In this document: positions 6,395 to 13,704 of the stretch, piece by piece
Layout: every line of letters begins with the position of its first letter
How positions within the stretch are numbered: position 1 is the stretch's first letter
Assembly: GCA_902795625.1 (NCBI GenBank)
Contig: CADBLW010000306.1
Span: 1-16,731 of the forward strand
Reading direction: 5' to 3'
Length of the DNA: 16,731 nt
Source: an uncultured Lachnospiraceae bacterium
Lineage (GTDB): Bacteria > Bacillota > Clostridia > Lachnospirales > Lachnospiraceae
Position numbers and translations under genes: made by a program
Notes under the pieces: model-generated
The model's database searches: none
Seen by the model: the letters and a program-made list of their open reading frames with translations, nothing else
Told to the model about the DNA's origin: nothing

Positions 6395-8506
6395 TTGAAA
6401 AAAGAATATACAGATAAGAACCGCGCGGACAAAAAGACCGCGCCCGTCATGCTTTTGTGGTCTGCGGATGAGAGAGAGCGTCTCACGCTTGTTCTTTCGT
6501 GGATCCGGAACGCTGCGAAGAAGAAAGACGCGCCCGAAGGGCTTGCTGAGCTGGCAGCCATTGCGGCAGCGCAGGAGAAGCTGTACAAGGCTGTCACGGA
6601 CGGCTCCTGGGCAGCGATGAGCACCGAAGAAAAATGCCGCATGAACAAAGCAATCTTCGGCACCCTTGAGGTTGACGCATACGAGAGCTCCATCATCAAC
6701 CCGGACGTTTCCGCAAAAGCGTACGGCAATGCCTACGCGATGGTGATCTCGGCTCTCGGCCGTGAACTTATCGAGACGACACAGTATCTGATGCGCGGGA
6801 TCCGCAAGCCGTTTCTGTATGCCTGCGAGCTGATCGCCGAGATCTACGGTCATATCGAGAAGGACGGGATCGACCGCGGGATCAAGCAGAGCCTGTATTA
6901 CTACGCGCACGATTACTGCCGTGAATTCGTCGAGTTCCGCATGAATGAGATGTATGATGTTTCCGCGGGCAAGCCGGTCGAGGATATTATCCGCCGCGCC
7001 GCGTCCGACGAGAGCGCACTGTACGATTACGGCCTTCCAATCTCGGACAATGTGATCAACACCTACCGCTTCCTTGCGAAACAGCCGCAGAAGACCATCG
7101 ATGAGATGGCGCGCACGTTTGTGAACGGCTTTATCGACAGCTTTGAGACCATGTGTATCGACCGCGCACCGAAGAAGACGGTGGCGTTCGACACGTATTT
7201 CGGGTTTGAGCGCGTCACGGCTCGCGTGATCGATCTCTTCCGCGAGGAGGGACTGGAGCCCAAACTGTTCTTGACGAGCAACCTTCTGGTGTACGCGTGC
7301 ACGTTCCTGCAGGGCGGCATGGGCGGCACTTCGGTCAACCGCCAGTACTCGTATGACCATCGGAAAAACTACCTGCTTGTTCTTCAGCGTCCCATGATCG
7401 AGGAGATCATGGAGAGCCGCAGAGAGAACTTTGAGAAGTATAAAGAAGAGTGTGTCGGTTATGCCGGCATCGCGGCGCAGGAGGTGTTCGGCGTGCCGGA
7501 CATCAACTTTGTGAACAAGCGTGCTGTGCCTTCGCTCAAAGGCCGCAGCAGCGCATTGTTTGACGAGCTTCGCACTCGAGTGGCCGAGCAGGGCGAGCAG
7601 TATGAGCCGGAGGAAAATATCACCTTTGCCATCATCGCATACCCGGTTCCGTCCATCGGCGACAGATTTGAGGAAGTGTTCCGCGAGACCATCGTGTGCA
7701 ACAATCTTCCGAACAAAAAGTATAAGGCGATCCAGCAGAAGCTCATCGATCTGCTCGACCTCGGCGCGTACGTGACCGTGACCGGCCGCGGCGACAATGA
7801 GACGAACATGAAGGTGATGCTTCATACGCTCACGGATCCCGCGAAGCAGACGAATTTCGAGAACTGCGGCGCGGACGTCAATATTCCGGTGGGCGAGGTG
7901 TTCACGTCACCGCTGCTCACGGGAACCGGCGGACTTCTCCACGTGATGAAGGTATGCATTGACGGTGTTACGTATAAGAACCTGCGGTTCCGCTTTGAGA
8001 ACGGCATGATCACCGACTATTCGTGCGAGAATTTTCCGACAGAAGCGGAAAATAAAGCCTTCCTCAAGGATGCCATCCTCAGGGATCAGGAGACGCTGCC
8101 CATCGGCGAGTTTGCCATCGGAACGAACACTGTCGCGTATGCGATGGGTATCCGGTATAACGTTCAGGAGCAGCTGCCGATCCTGATTGCGGAGAAGACA
8201 GGTCCGCACTTTGCGGTGGGCGATACATGCTACAGCCGCGCGGAGGACAAGGCGCTCTACAATCCGGACGGGAAGGAGATCATCGCCCGGGACAATGAAT
8301 TTTCCGCAAAGAGACATACCGATCCCGCGAAGGCATACACGAACACGCACACGGACATCACGATCCCGTACAACGAGCTCGGTGAGATCCTGGTGCATGC
8401 CGCGGACGGCTCCGTGATCGGCGCGATCATCCGCGACGGACGGTTCGTTGTGCCGGGAACGGAGGAGTTGAACATTCCACTGGATGAGCTTGAGAAAGAG
8501 CAGTGA
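6395..8506 (+). CDS. Metallo-aminopeptidase, M29-like, with long N-terminal extension
   Basis: The 703-residue protein ends in a domain of the M29 (AmpS/PepS/aminopeptidase T) type. All the expected metal ligands are visible with near-normal spacing: E501 (PVGEVFTSP), E572 (GEFAIGTN), H605 (KTGPHFAVG), H652 and D654 (THTDI). GRGDNETNMKVML (from about residue 467) is the conserved strand before them. M29 enzymes are usually about 400 residues and release N-terminal amino acids from peptides using two cobalt or zinc ions. Here the first 330-350 residues are extra, mostly helical-looking and without motifs I recognise. No signal peptide is seen, so it should be cytoplasmic. The start is TTG 6395, 5 nt after AAGGAG; the next in-frame ATG (6449) has no ribosome site. 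The gene stands apart from both neighbours. Confidence 0.82.
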   Translation: MKKEYTDKNRADKKTAPVMLLWSADERERLTLVLSWIRNAAKKKDAPEGLAELAAIAAAQEKLYKAVTDGSWAAMSTEEKCRMNKAIFGTLEVDAYESSIINPDVSAKAYGNAYAMVISALGRELIETTQYLMRGIRKPFLYACELIAEIYGHIEKDGIDRGIKQSLYYYAHDYCREFVEFRMNEMYDVSAGKPVEDIIRRAASDESALYDYGLPISDNVINTYRFLAKQPQKTIDEMARTFVNGFIDSFETMCIDRAPKKTVAFDTYFGFERVTARVIDLFREEGLEPKLFLTSNLLVYACTFLQGGMGGTSVNRQYSYDHRKNYLLVLQRPMIEEIMESRRENFEKYKEECVGYAGIAAQEVFGVPDINFVNKRAVPSLKGRSSALFDELRTRVAEQGEQYEPEENITFAIIAYPVPSIGDRFEEVFRETIVCNNLPNKKYKAIQQKLIDLLDLGAYVTVTGRGDNETNMKVMLHTLTDPAKQTNFENCGADVNIPVGEVFTSPLLTGTGGLLHVMKVCIDGVTYKNLRFRFENGMITDYSCENFPTEAENKAFLKDAILRDQETLPIGEFAIGTNTVAYAMGIRYNVQEQLPILIAEKTGPHFAVGDTCYSRAEDKALYNPDGKEIIARDNEFSAKRHTDPAKAYTNTHTDITIPYNELGEILVHAADGSVIGAIIRDGRFVVPGTEELNIPLDELEKEQ

Positions 8507-8525
8507 CCCGGGGCACGGTAAGACG

Positions 8526-8592
8526 GTCACGGTCCGCGTGACGTCAGAACAGTAAATGTGATCAAATACTAAATACACTGTCCCAACGGGAC
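8526..8592 (+). promoter_or_regulatory. Two inverted repeats in the purE leader
   Basis: GTCACG (8526-8531) and CGTGAC (8537-8542) form a 6-bp stem with a 5-nt loop. GTCCC (8580-8584) and GGGAC (8588-8592) form a second 5-bp stem with an AAC loop, ending just 5 nt before the purE ribosome site AGGAGG (8598-8603). Neither has a T-tract, so they are not classic terminators. The intervening 8550-8579 is AT-rich and could hold a promoter, but I see no convincing -35/-10 pair. I found no purine riboswitch core. Confidence 0.4.
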
Positions 8593-8608
8593 GGATCAGG
8601 AGGATACT

Positions 8609-9121
8609 ATGGCTAAAGTCGGTATTGTGATGGGAAGCGATTCGGATCTGCCAATCATGGAGAAAGCGGCGGCAATGCTCGAAAAATTCGGCATTGAGTA
8701 TGAGATGACTATCATCTCGGCGCATCGTATGCCCGATGTTTTCTTTGATTATGCGAACACGGCGGTGGAGAAGGGCTTTGAGGTGATCATTGCGGGCGCA
8801 GGCGGCGCGGCACACCTTCCGGGTATGTGCGCGGCAATTTTCCCGCTGCCGGTAATCGGCGTGCCGATCCACACGAAGGCCCTCGGCGGCGTTGATTCTC
8901 TGTATTCCATCGTTCAGATGCCTTCGGGCATTCCGGTTGCCACGGTTGCCATCGACGGCGGCGCGAACGCGGGTATCCTTGCGGCCAAGATCATCGCAAC
9001 TCACGATAAGGAGCTGCTGGATAAGATCATCGCTTACAAGGCAGAGCTCAAGAGCGGCGTGATGGCGAAGAAGGAACGCCTGGAGAGTGTAGGATACCGC
9101 GAGTATTCCGAGAAGAAGTGA
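8609..9121 (+). CDS. purE: N5-carboxyaminoimidazole ribonucleotide mutase (class I PurE)
   Basis: The 170-residue protein matches the class I PurE length and motifs: VGIVMGSDSDLP at the N-terminus (phosphate-binding GSxSD), ISAHRMPD (catalytic histidine) and IAGAGGAAHLPGM, followed by GVDSLYSIVQMPSGIPVATVAI. It converts N5-CAIR to CAIR in de novo purine synthesis, in the cytoplasm. AGGAGG at 8598-8603 lies 5 nt before the ATG. It is the first of four purine genes here. Class I PurE normally needs N5-CAIR made by PurK, which is absent from this window and must be elsewhere, or the organism relies on bicarbonate/CO2 chemistry. A 235-nt gap separates it from purM. Confidence 0.97.
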   Translation: MAKVGIVMGSDSDLPIMEKAAAMLEKFGIEYEMTIISAHRMPDVFFDYANTAVEKGFEVIIAGAGGAAHLPGMCAAIFPLPVIGVPIHTKALGGVDSLYSIVQMPSGIPVATVAIDGGANAGILAAKIIATHDKELLDKIIAYKAELKSGVMAKKERLESVGYREYSEKK

Positions 9122-9198
9122 TCGGAACCATGCGGTTATTTCGGCATGGAAACGCACCTTTGGAAGATGCGGAAACATGAAAGCGCAATTTATGATTA

Positions 9199-9224
9199 AT
9201 GATACTATCATAAGCAGCGCTTAT
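9199..9224. promoter_or_regulatory. Palindrome and adjoining inverted repeat between purE and purM
   Basis: ATGATACTATCAT (9199-9211) is a perfect 13-bp palindrome with a one-base centre. It overlaps a second dyad, ATAAGC-AGC-GCTTAT (9210-9224). A wider TATGAT/ATCATA pair (9191-9196 and 9207-9212) is also present. The dyads lie about 75 bp upstream of the candidate purM promoter. They could be an operator or an RNA processing hairpin. They do not match the Bacillus PurBox. The symmetry is certain, the role unknown. Confidence 0.4.
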
Positions 9225-9286
9225 CAAAACGATGAACAAAAACTCCCCGGAAATGCGCTTTTTCAGGTGCAGCCGGGAAATAATTG

Positions 9287-9295
9287 TGCTACAAT
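9287..9295 (+). promoter_or_regulatory. purM: Candidate extended -10 promoter for purM
   Basis: TGCTACAAT at 9287-9295 fits the extended -10 consensus (TG, one base, then TACAAT, five of six matches to TATAAT). No good -35 hexamer is found 17 bp upstream, which is tolerable for an extended -10 promoter. Transcription would start near 9302, leaving a leader of about 55 nt before the purM ATG, with room for its ribosome site. Confidence 0.45.
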
Positions 9296-9356
9296 AGCGA
9301 TGGATTTCGGAAGGCATCCGGATCCCGTATGAGAATAATGACCAGGAGGCAGCAGC

Positions 9357-10382
9357 ATGGATTATAAGAATGCCGGTGTTGACATTGAGGCGGGATACCG
9401 CGCAGTGGAACTGATGAAGAAGCACGTGAAGGAGACGATGCGCCCCGAGGTACTCGGCGGACTCGGCGGGTTCTCCGGAGCATTTTCCCTTGACCGTTTC
9501 ATGACGATGAAGCATCCGACCCTCGTTTCGGGTACGGACGGCGTGGGAACGAAACTGAAGATCGCGTTTCTTCTTGACAAGCATGACACGATCGGTATCG
9601 ACTGCGTGGCTATGTGTGTGAACGACATCGCGTGCGCCGGCGGCGAGCCCCTGTTTTTTCTTGACTATGTCGCCTGCGGCAAGAACTATCCCGAGAAGAT
9701 CGCGACGATCGTGAAGGGTGTTGCGGAAGGCTGCAAGCAGGCAGGCTGCGCGCTCATCGGCGGTGAGACGGCGGAGATGCCCGGGTTCTATCCGGTGGAC
9801 GAGTATGACCTTGCCGGATTTGCCGTAGGTATCGTGGACCGCGACGAGATCGTGGACGGAAGTAAGGTTGAGACCGGCGACACGATCATCGGCATCGCAT
9901 CCTCGGGTATCCACAGCAACGGATATTCCCTTGTTCGCAAGGTGTTTGACATGCGCGAGGCTTCCATGGCGCGCTACAATGACTGCCTTGGGTGCACCCT
10001 CGGCGAGGCTTTGCTGACGCCTACGAAGATCTATGTGAAGGCTTTGAAGGCTCTGAAGGACGGCGGCGTTACCGTGAAGGCATGCAGCCACATCACGGGC
10101 GGCGGCTTCTACGAGAATATCCCGCGGATGCTTCCGGAGGGCAAGGTTGCCGTAATCCGCAAGAACAGTTACGAGGTTCCTGCGATCTTTGAACTGCTGG
10201 CGAAGACCGGAAACATCGAAGAGAAGATGATGTACAACACGTACAACATGGGTATCGGTATGATGGTGGCTGTCTCGAGCGACAAGGCGGACGAGGCTCT
10301 GCGTCTGCTTTCGGCAGCCGGCGAGAAGGCTTATGTCGTCGGTGAGATCACAGACGGTGAGAAGGGTATTCAGCTTCTGTAA
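9357..10382 (+). CDS. purM: Phosphoribosylformylglycinamidine cyclo-ligase (AIR synthetase)
   Basis: The 341-residue protein is the normal PurM length. Recognisable family segments in order are GLGGFSGAFSL, LVSGTDGVGTKL, ALIGGETAEMPGFY, the substrate/ATP-site stretch SSGIHSNGYSLVRKV, and HITGGGFYENIPRMLP. PurM uses ATP to close formylglycinamidine ribonucleotide into aminoimidazole ribonucleotide, the step two reactions before PurE acts. ATG 9357 follows AGGAGG (9344-9349) by 7 nt. A strong intrinsic terminator lies 12 nt after the stop, so purM may end a transcript even though purN follows. The identification is certain. Confidence 0.98.
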   Translation: MDYKNAGVDIEAGYRAVELMKKHVKETMRPEVLGGLGGFSGAFSLDRFMTMKHPTLVSGTDGVGTKLKIAFLLDKHDTIGIDCVAMCVNDIACAGGEPLFFLDYVACGKNYPEKIATIVKGVAEGCKQAGCALIGGETAEMPGFYPVDEYDLAGFAVGIVDRDEIVDGSKVETGDTIIGIASSGIHSNGYSLVRKVFDMREASMARYNDCLGCTLGEALLTPTKIYVKALKALKDGGVTVKACSHITGGGFYENIPRMLPEGKVAVIRKNSYEVPAIFELLAKTGNIEEKMMYNTYNMGIGMMVAVSSDKADEALRLLSAAGEKAYVVGEITDGEKGIQLL

Positions 10383-10393
10383 TCGGTGAATTG

Positions 10394-10439
10394 CGCCCGG
10401 GTACCGGTATGATCCGGTGTCCCGGGCGTTTGTTGTTTG
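10394..10439 (+). terminator. Rho-independent terminator after purM
   Basis: CGCCCGGG (10394-10401) pairs perfectly with CCCGGGCG (10421-10428). The arms between them, ACCGG (10403-10407) and CCGGT (10414-10418), extend the stem after a small internal loop. A T-rich tail (TTTGTTGTTT) follows. It sits between purM and purN, two genes of the same pathway. Confidence 0.85.
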
Positions 10440-10536
10440 AATGAATAAAAGAATGCCGAAAAGCGCGGTTATATTTTCCGAAGGATGTGGTTTTTCTGTT
10501 GATTCGGCTGCGTTTCGGCGGTACAATGGAGGAGAC

Positions 10537-11163
10537 ATGAGAGCAGTTGTTATGGTGTCCGGAGGCGGCACGAATTTGCAGGCAATCCTCGACGCGGTAC
10601 GCGACGGGAAGATCACGAACACGGAGATCTGCGGCGTTATCAGCAACCGCACGGATGCGTATGCTTTGGAGCGTGCGAAGAAGGCAGGAATCCCTGCCGT
10701 GTGTGTTTCCCGCAAGGCCTATGCGACGAGGGCGGAGTTTGAGACGGCGCTGCTTGCGGCTGTGGACAGCCTGAAACCCGACCTGATCGTGCTTGCCGGT
10801 TTCCTTGTGATCATTCCGGCTGAGATGATCCGCCGTTACGAGCGCAGGATCATCAACATTCATCCTTCGCTGATCCCTTCGTTCTGTGGCGACGGTTTCT
10901 ACGGACTCCACGTCCATGAGCAGGTACTTGCCCGCGGTGTGAAGGTGACCGGAGCGACGGTTCACTACGTGGATGAAGGCACCGACACCGGTCCGATCCT
11001 TCTTCAGAAGGCGGTTGCCGTGGAGCCGAACGACACGCCCGAAGTATTGCAGCGCCGCGTGATGGAGCAGGCGGAGTGGATCATCCTTCCGCAGGTGATC
11101 GACGCGATCGCGAACGGACGTGTGAGTAAGGACAGCAACGGGAACTGGTTTGTGACCATGTAA
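10537..11163 (+). CDS. purN: Phosphoribosylglycinamide formyltransferase (GAR transformylase)
   Basis: The 208-residue protein matches PurN: VVMVSGGGTNLQAILDAV at the N-terminus (phosphoribosyl binding), then NIHPSLIPSF with catalytic N107 and H109, and TVHYVDEGTDTGPILLQ with catalytic D150. It transfers a formyl group from 10-formyltetrahydrofolate to glycinamide ribonucleotide, the step after PurD. I chose ATG 10537, preceded by GGAGG at 10528-10532 (4-nt spacer). The frame is open upstream to an ATG at 10441, but that extension has no family similarity and starts inside the T-tail of the purM terminator. Folate-dependent PurN implies folate one-carbon metabolism in this organism. Confidence 0.96.
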   Translation: MRAVVMVSGGGTNLQAILDAVRDGKITNTEICGVISNRTDAYALERAKKAGIPAVCVSRKAYATRAEFETALLAAVDSLKPDLIVLAGFLVIIPAEMIRRYERRIINIHPSLIPSFCGDGFYGLHVHEQVLARGVKVTGATVHYVDEGTDTGPILLQKAVAVEPNDTPEVLQRRVMEQAEWIILPQVIDAIANGRVSKDSNGNWFVTM

Positions 11164-11167
11164 AATG

Positions 11168-11196
11168 TTGGAAGAGTTGATAAAACTGTATATAAA
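11168..11196 (+). promoter_or_regulatory. purD: Candidate promoter for purD
   Basis: TTGGAA (11168-11173) and TATAAA (11191-11196) are separated by exactly 17 bp, matching the -35 consensus at four positions and the -10 at five. Transcription would begin near 11203, just upstream of the purD ribosome site GGAGG (11208-11212). It lies in the short AT-rich gap between purN and purD. Confidence 0.45.
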
Positions 11197-11219
11197 TCAA
11201 TAATCGTGGAGGACGAAAA

Positions 11220-12497
11220 ATGAACATTCTGGTTATCGGTGGCGGCGGAAGAGAGCACGCGATCATCGCATCCATTGCGAAGAGTAAGAAGGCGACGAAG
11301 ATCTACTGTGCGCCCGGCAATGCGGGCATCGCTGAGCTTGCGACCTGCGTGCCTATCGGCGTGATGGAGTTTGACAAGCTGATCGCGTTTGCGAAGGAAA
11401 ATGAGATCGACCTGACGGTGGTCGGTCCCGATGATCCGCTTGTGGGCGGCGCGGTTGACGCGTTTGAGGCGGCCGGGCTGCGCGCTTTCGGTCCGCGTGC
11501 CAATGCGGCGATCATCGAGGGAAGCAAGGCATTTTCCAAGGAATTGATGAAGAAGTATAACATCCCCACCGCGGCGTATGAGACCTTCTCCGATGCAGAG
11601 GAAGCGACTGCATACATCAAGGCACAGGGCAAATACCCCGTTGTCCTTAAGGCAGACGGCCTGGCGCTCGGAAAGGGCGTTCTCATCTGTAACTCCGAGG
11701 AGGAGGCGATTGCCGGCGTCAAGGAGATCATGCTCGACAAGCACTTCGGCAAGGCCGGTGACAAGATGGTCGTTGAGGAGTTTATGACGGGCCGCGAGGT
11801 ATCGGCTCTTTGCTTCAGCGACGGCAAGACGATCCGCTGCATGACCAGCTCGCAGGATCACAAGCGTGCGGGCGACGGTGACACGGGTCTGAACACCGGC
11901 GGTATGGGAACATTTTCCCCGAGCCCGTTCTACACCGAGGAAATTCACAAGATCTGCACAGAGAAGATCTACGAGCCCACGATTGCTGCCATGGCGGCGG
12001 AGGGACGGCCGTTCAAGGGTGTTCTGTACTGCGGCCTGATGCTGACGCCCGAGGGACCGAAGGTTGTGGAGTACAACGCCCGCTTCGGTGACCCCGAGAC
12101 GCAGGTTGTTCTTCCCCGTATGGAAAATGATATCGTGGATGTGTTCGAGGCATGCATCGACGGAACTCTCGATCAGATCGAGCTTTCCTTCGCCGATAAC
12201 GCGGCGGTTTGCGTGATCCTTGCGTCTGAGGGTTATCCGCAGAAGTATGAGAAGGGCTTCCCGATTTCCGGTCTTGAGGCATTCAAGGGCAGCAAGACGG
12301 AGTTCGTGTTCCATGCGGGAACGAAGTTCGGCGAGGACGGAGCGGTTCTTACCAACGGAGGACGCGTGCTCGGTGTCACGGCGCTCGGAGCGGATCTGAA
12401 GGAGGCGCGCGCCAACGCATACAAGGCTACTGAGAAGATCAGCTTCGCCAACAAGTACATGCGGCACGACATCGGCAAGGCAATCGACGAGGCCTGA
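11220..12497 (+). CDS. purD: Phosphoribosylamine-glycine ligase (GAR synthetase)
   Basis: The 425-residue protein has the usual PurD length and architecture: an N-terminal domain starting VIGGGGREHAI, an ATP-grasp core with PVVLKADGLALGKGV, the loop SQDHKRAGDGDTGLNTGGMG, and the metal-binding NARFGDPETQ with a conserved Glu. It joins phosphoribosylamine and glycine using ATP, the second step of purine synthesis, and supplies the substrate of PurN next door. ATG 11220 follows GGAGG by 7 nt. purH, often between purN and purD in Firmicutes, is absent here. I see no strong terminator after the stop. Confidence 0.98.
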   Translation: MNILVIGGGGREHAIIASIAKSKKATKIYCAPGNAGIAELATCVPIGVMEFDKLIAFAKENEIDLTVVGPDDPLVGGAVDAFEAAGLRAFGPRANAAIIEGSKAFSKELMKKYNIPTAAYETFSDAEEATAYIKAQGKYPVVLKADGLALGKGVLICNSEEEAIAGVKEIMLDKHFGKAGDKMVVEEFMTGREVSALCFSDGKTIRCMTSSQDHKRAGDGDTGLNTGGMGTFSPSPFYTEEIHKICTEKIYEPTIAAMAAEGRPFKGVLYCGLMLTPEGPKVVEYNARFGDPETQVVLPRMENDIVDVFEACIDGTLDQIELSFADNAAVCVILASEGYPQKYEKGFPISGLEAFKGSKTEFVFHAGTKFGEDGAVLTNGGRVLGVTALGADLKEARANAYKATEKISFANKYMRHDIGKAIDEA

Positions 12498-12593
12498 GGA
12501 CGGAAGAGGGCTTTCGACTGTCGTTGACCTTTATGATGAATGATCAACCGCAGAATTATATAGAATTACACGCAAAATCGGAGAAATTACAAG

Positions 12594-13640
12594 ATGAAGA
12601 AGATCATGACGATTGTCGGTGTGGTCGCGCTTGCCGCGGCCTGCGTCGGCTGCGGGAATAATGAGGAGCCGAAGAAGCCGGCGGAGACAACAACGGCTGT
12701 GCCGTCACCTACGGGCATCCCGGACACGGCGACACCGACTTCGGAAGTTCCGGCAACTCCCACGGAGGTACCGACGAACACACCTACGCCGACACCGGCA
12801 CCCGACGAGAACGGCATGTACGCCAAATGCCCGTCGAACTACCTGGTGAAGCGCGCCGGAGTTGAATACGGTTCATTTGTCCACGGCACATACTATTCGG
12901 AATACTGCGGACGTGAGCGCGGGTATACCGTGATGCTTCCTCCGGGATACACCGAGGAGAAGAAGTATCCGGTCATCTACCTGCTGCACGGTATCTTCGG
13001 CGACGAGAATTCCTTCGCCAGTGACGCGAGCAACCAGATCCCTGCGTTGATCGGCAATATGATCGCGGACGGTCTGTGCGAGGAGTTTATCCTCGTGTGT
13101 CCTGCGATGTTCGCGGCGTCCGATGAGACGGTACAGGCTCCCGGCTTTACCGGTGAAGCGATGGTTCCGTATGACCGCTTCCCGAAGGAGCTGGTGGACT
13201 GCCTGATCCCGCATATTGACGCGACGTACTCGACAATCACGGGACGCGATGGAACGGCCATCGCAGGTTTTTCCATGGGCGGCCGTGAGACGCTTTACAC
13301 ACTTTTGCAGTATCCCGACAGGTTCTGCTACGTGTGCGCGATCGCGCCTGCGCCGGGTCTTGTGCCGGGCGTGGACATGTACATGACGCACCCGGGCTCG
13401 CTGCAGGAGGATGAGGTCCGTATCGCGGAAGGCACGAAGGTTCCCGAGAAGGTGATCATCTGCTGTGGTACTTCGGACAGTGTCGTCGGCAAATTCCCGA
13501 AGAGCTACCATGAGCTGTTTGAGAAGAACGGCATCGCGCACATCTGGTACGAGGTGCCGGGCGCGGACCACGACAATACGACGATCCGTTCCGGTCTGTT
13601 CAATCTGCTGAACACGGTGGAGTTCACCGCGGAAGAATAA
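12594..13640 (+). CDS. Lipoprotein esterase of the CE1/feruloyl-esterase type
   Basis: The 348-residue protein begins with a lipoprotein-type signal (MKK, hydrophobic core, then AAACVGCGNN). The lipidated cysteine is C17 or C20. A Thr/Pro/Glu-rich linker (about 24-72, with TPTPTPAP) holds the enzyme away from the membrane. The catalytic domain shows the putative-esterase (Esterase D/CE1) fold: an oxyanion segment HGIFG (H132), nucleophile S227 in GFSMGG, and probable triad partners D295 (GTSD) and H326 (GADHD). Members hydrolyse feruloyl or acetyl esters of plant polysaccharides or other carboxylic esters; the substrate here is not determinable. There is no carbohydrate-binding module or other xylan-degrading gene nearby. 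The ribosome site upstream of ATG 12594 is weak (GGAG at 12580-12583). Confidence 0.88.
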   Translation: MKKIMTIVGVVALAAACVGCGNNEEPKKPAETTTAVPSPTGIPDTATPTSEVPATPTEVPTNTPTPTPAPDENGMYAKCPSNYLVKRAGVEYGSFVHGTYYSEYCGRERGYTVMLPPGYTEEKKYPVIYLLHGIFGDENSFASDASNQIPALIGNMIADGLCEEFILVCPAMFAASDETVQAPGFTGEAMVPYDRFPKELVDCLIPHIDATYSTITGRDGTAIAGFSMGGRETLYTLLQYPDRFCYVCAIAPAPGLVPGVDMYMTHPGSLQEDEVRIAEGTKVPEKVIICCGTSDSVVGKFPKSYHELFEKNGIAHIWYEVPGADHDNTTIRSGLFNLLNTVEFTAEE

Positions 13641-13643
13641 CGT

Positions 13644-13664
13644 TCGAAACACGCAAGTGTTCGA
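13644..13664 (+). promoter_or_regulatory. Small GNRA-loop hairpin between esterase and aquaporin genes
   Basis: TCGAA plus CAC (13644-13652, with one bulged A) pairs with GTGTTCGA (13657-13664) across a GCAA loop, which is a GNRA tetraloop. There is no T-tract, so it is not a normal terminator. It may protect or process a message shared by the two genes. The fold is evident, the function is a guess. Confidence 0.35.
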
Positions 13665-13704
13665 TATAGAGGGTTTACCACATTTTCCGAAGGAGGTATT
13701 TCGT

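Noticed and set aside
8507..8608. Purine riboswitch or PurBox before purE
   Set aside because: No conserved riboswitch core and no paired CGAA-type PurBoxes could be recognised in this leader, nor in the purM leader.
9177..9332. 51-codon open frame between purE and purM
   Set aside because: The ribosome site is poor (GGAAG, 10-nt spacer), codon use differs from neighbours, there is no motif, and it contains the dyads and the candidate purM promoter.
10499..10527. Promoter for purN (TTGATT, 17 bp, TACAAT)
   Set aside because: The predicted start falls after the ribosome site and 3 nt before the ATG, contradicting the well-placed GGAGG. I kept it only as part of a finding.
12523..12562. Promoter of the esterase gene using TTGACC at 12524
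   Set aside because: The nearest good -10 (TATATA at 12557) is 27 bp away, too far. GTTGA/TCAAC around it is a short weak dyad.
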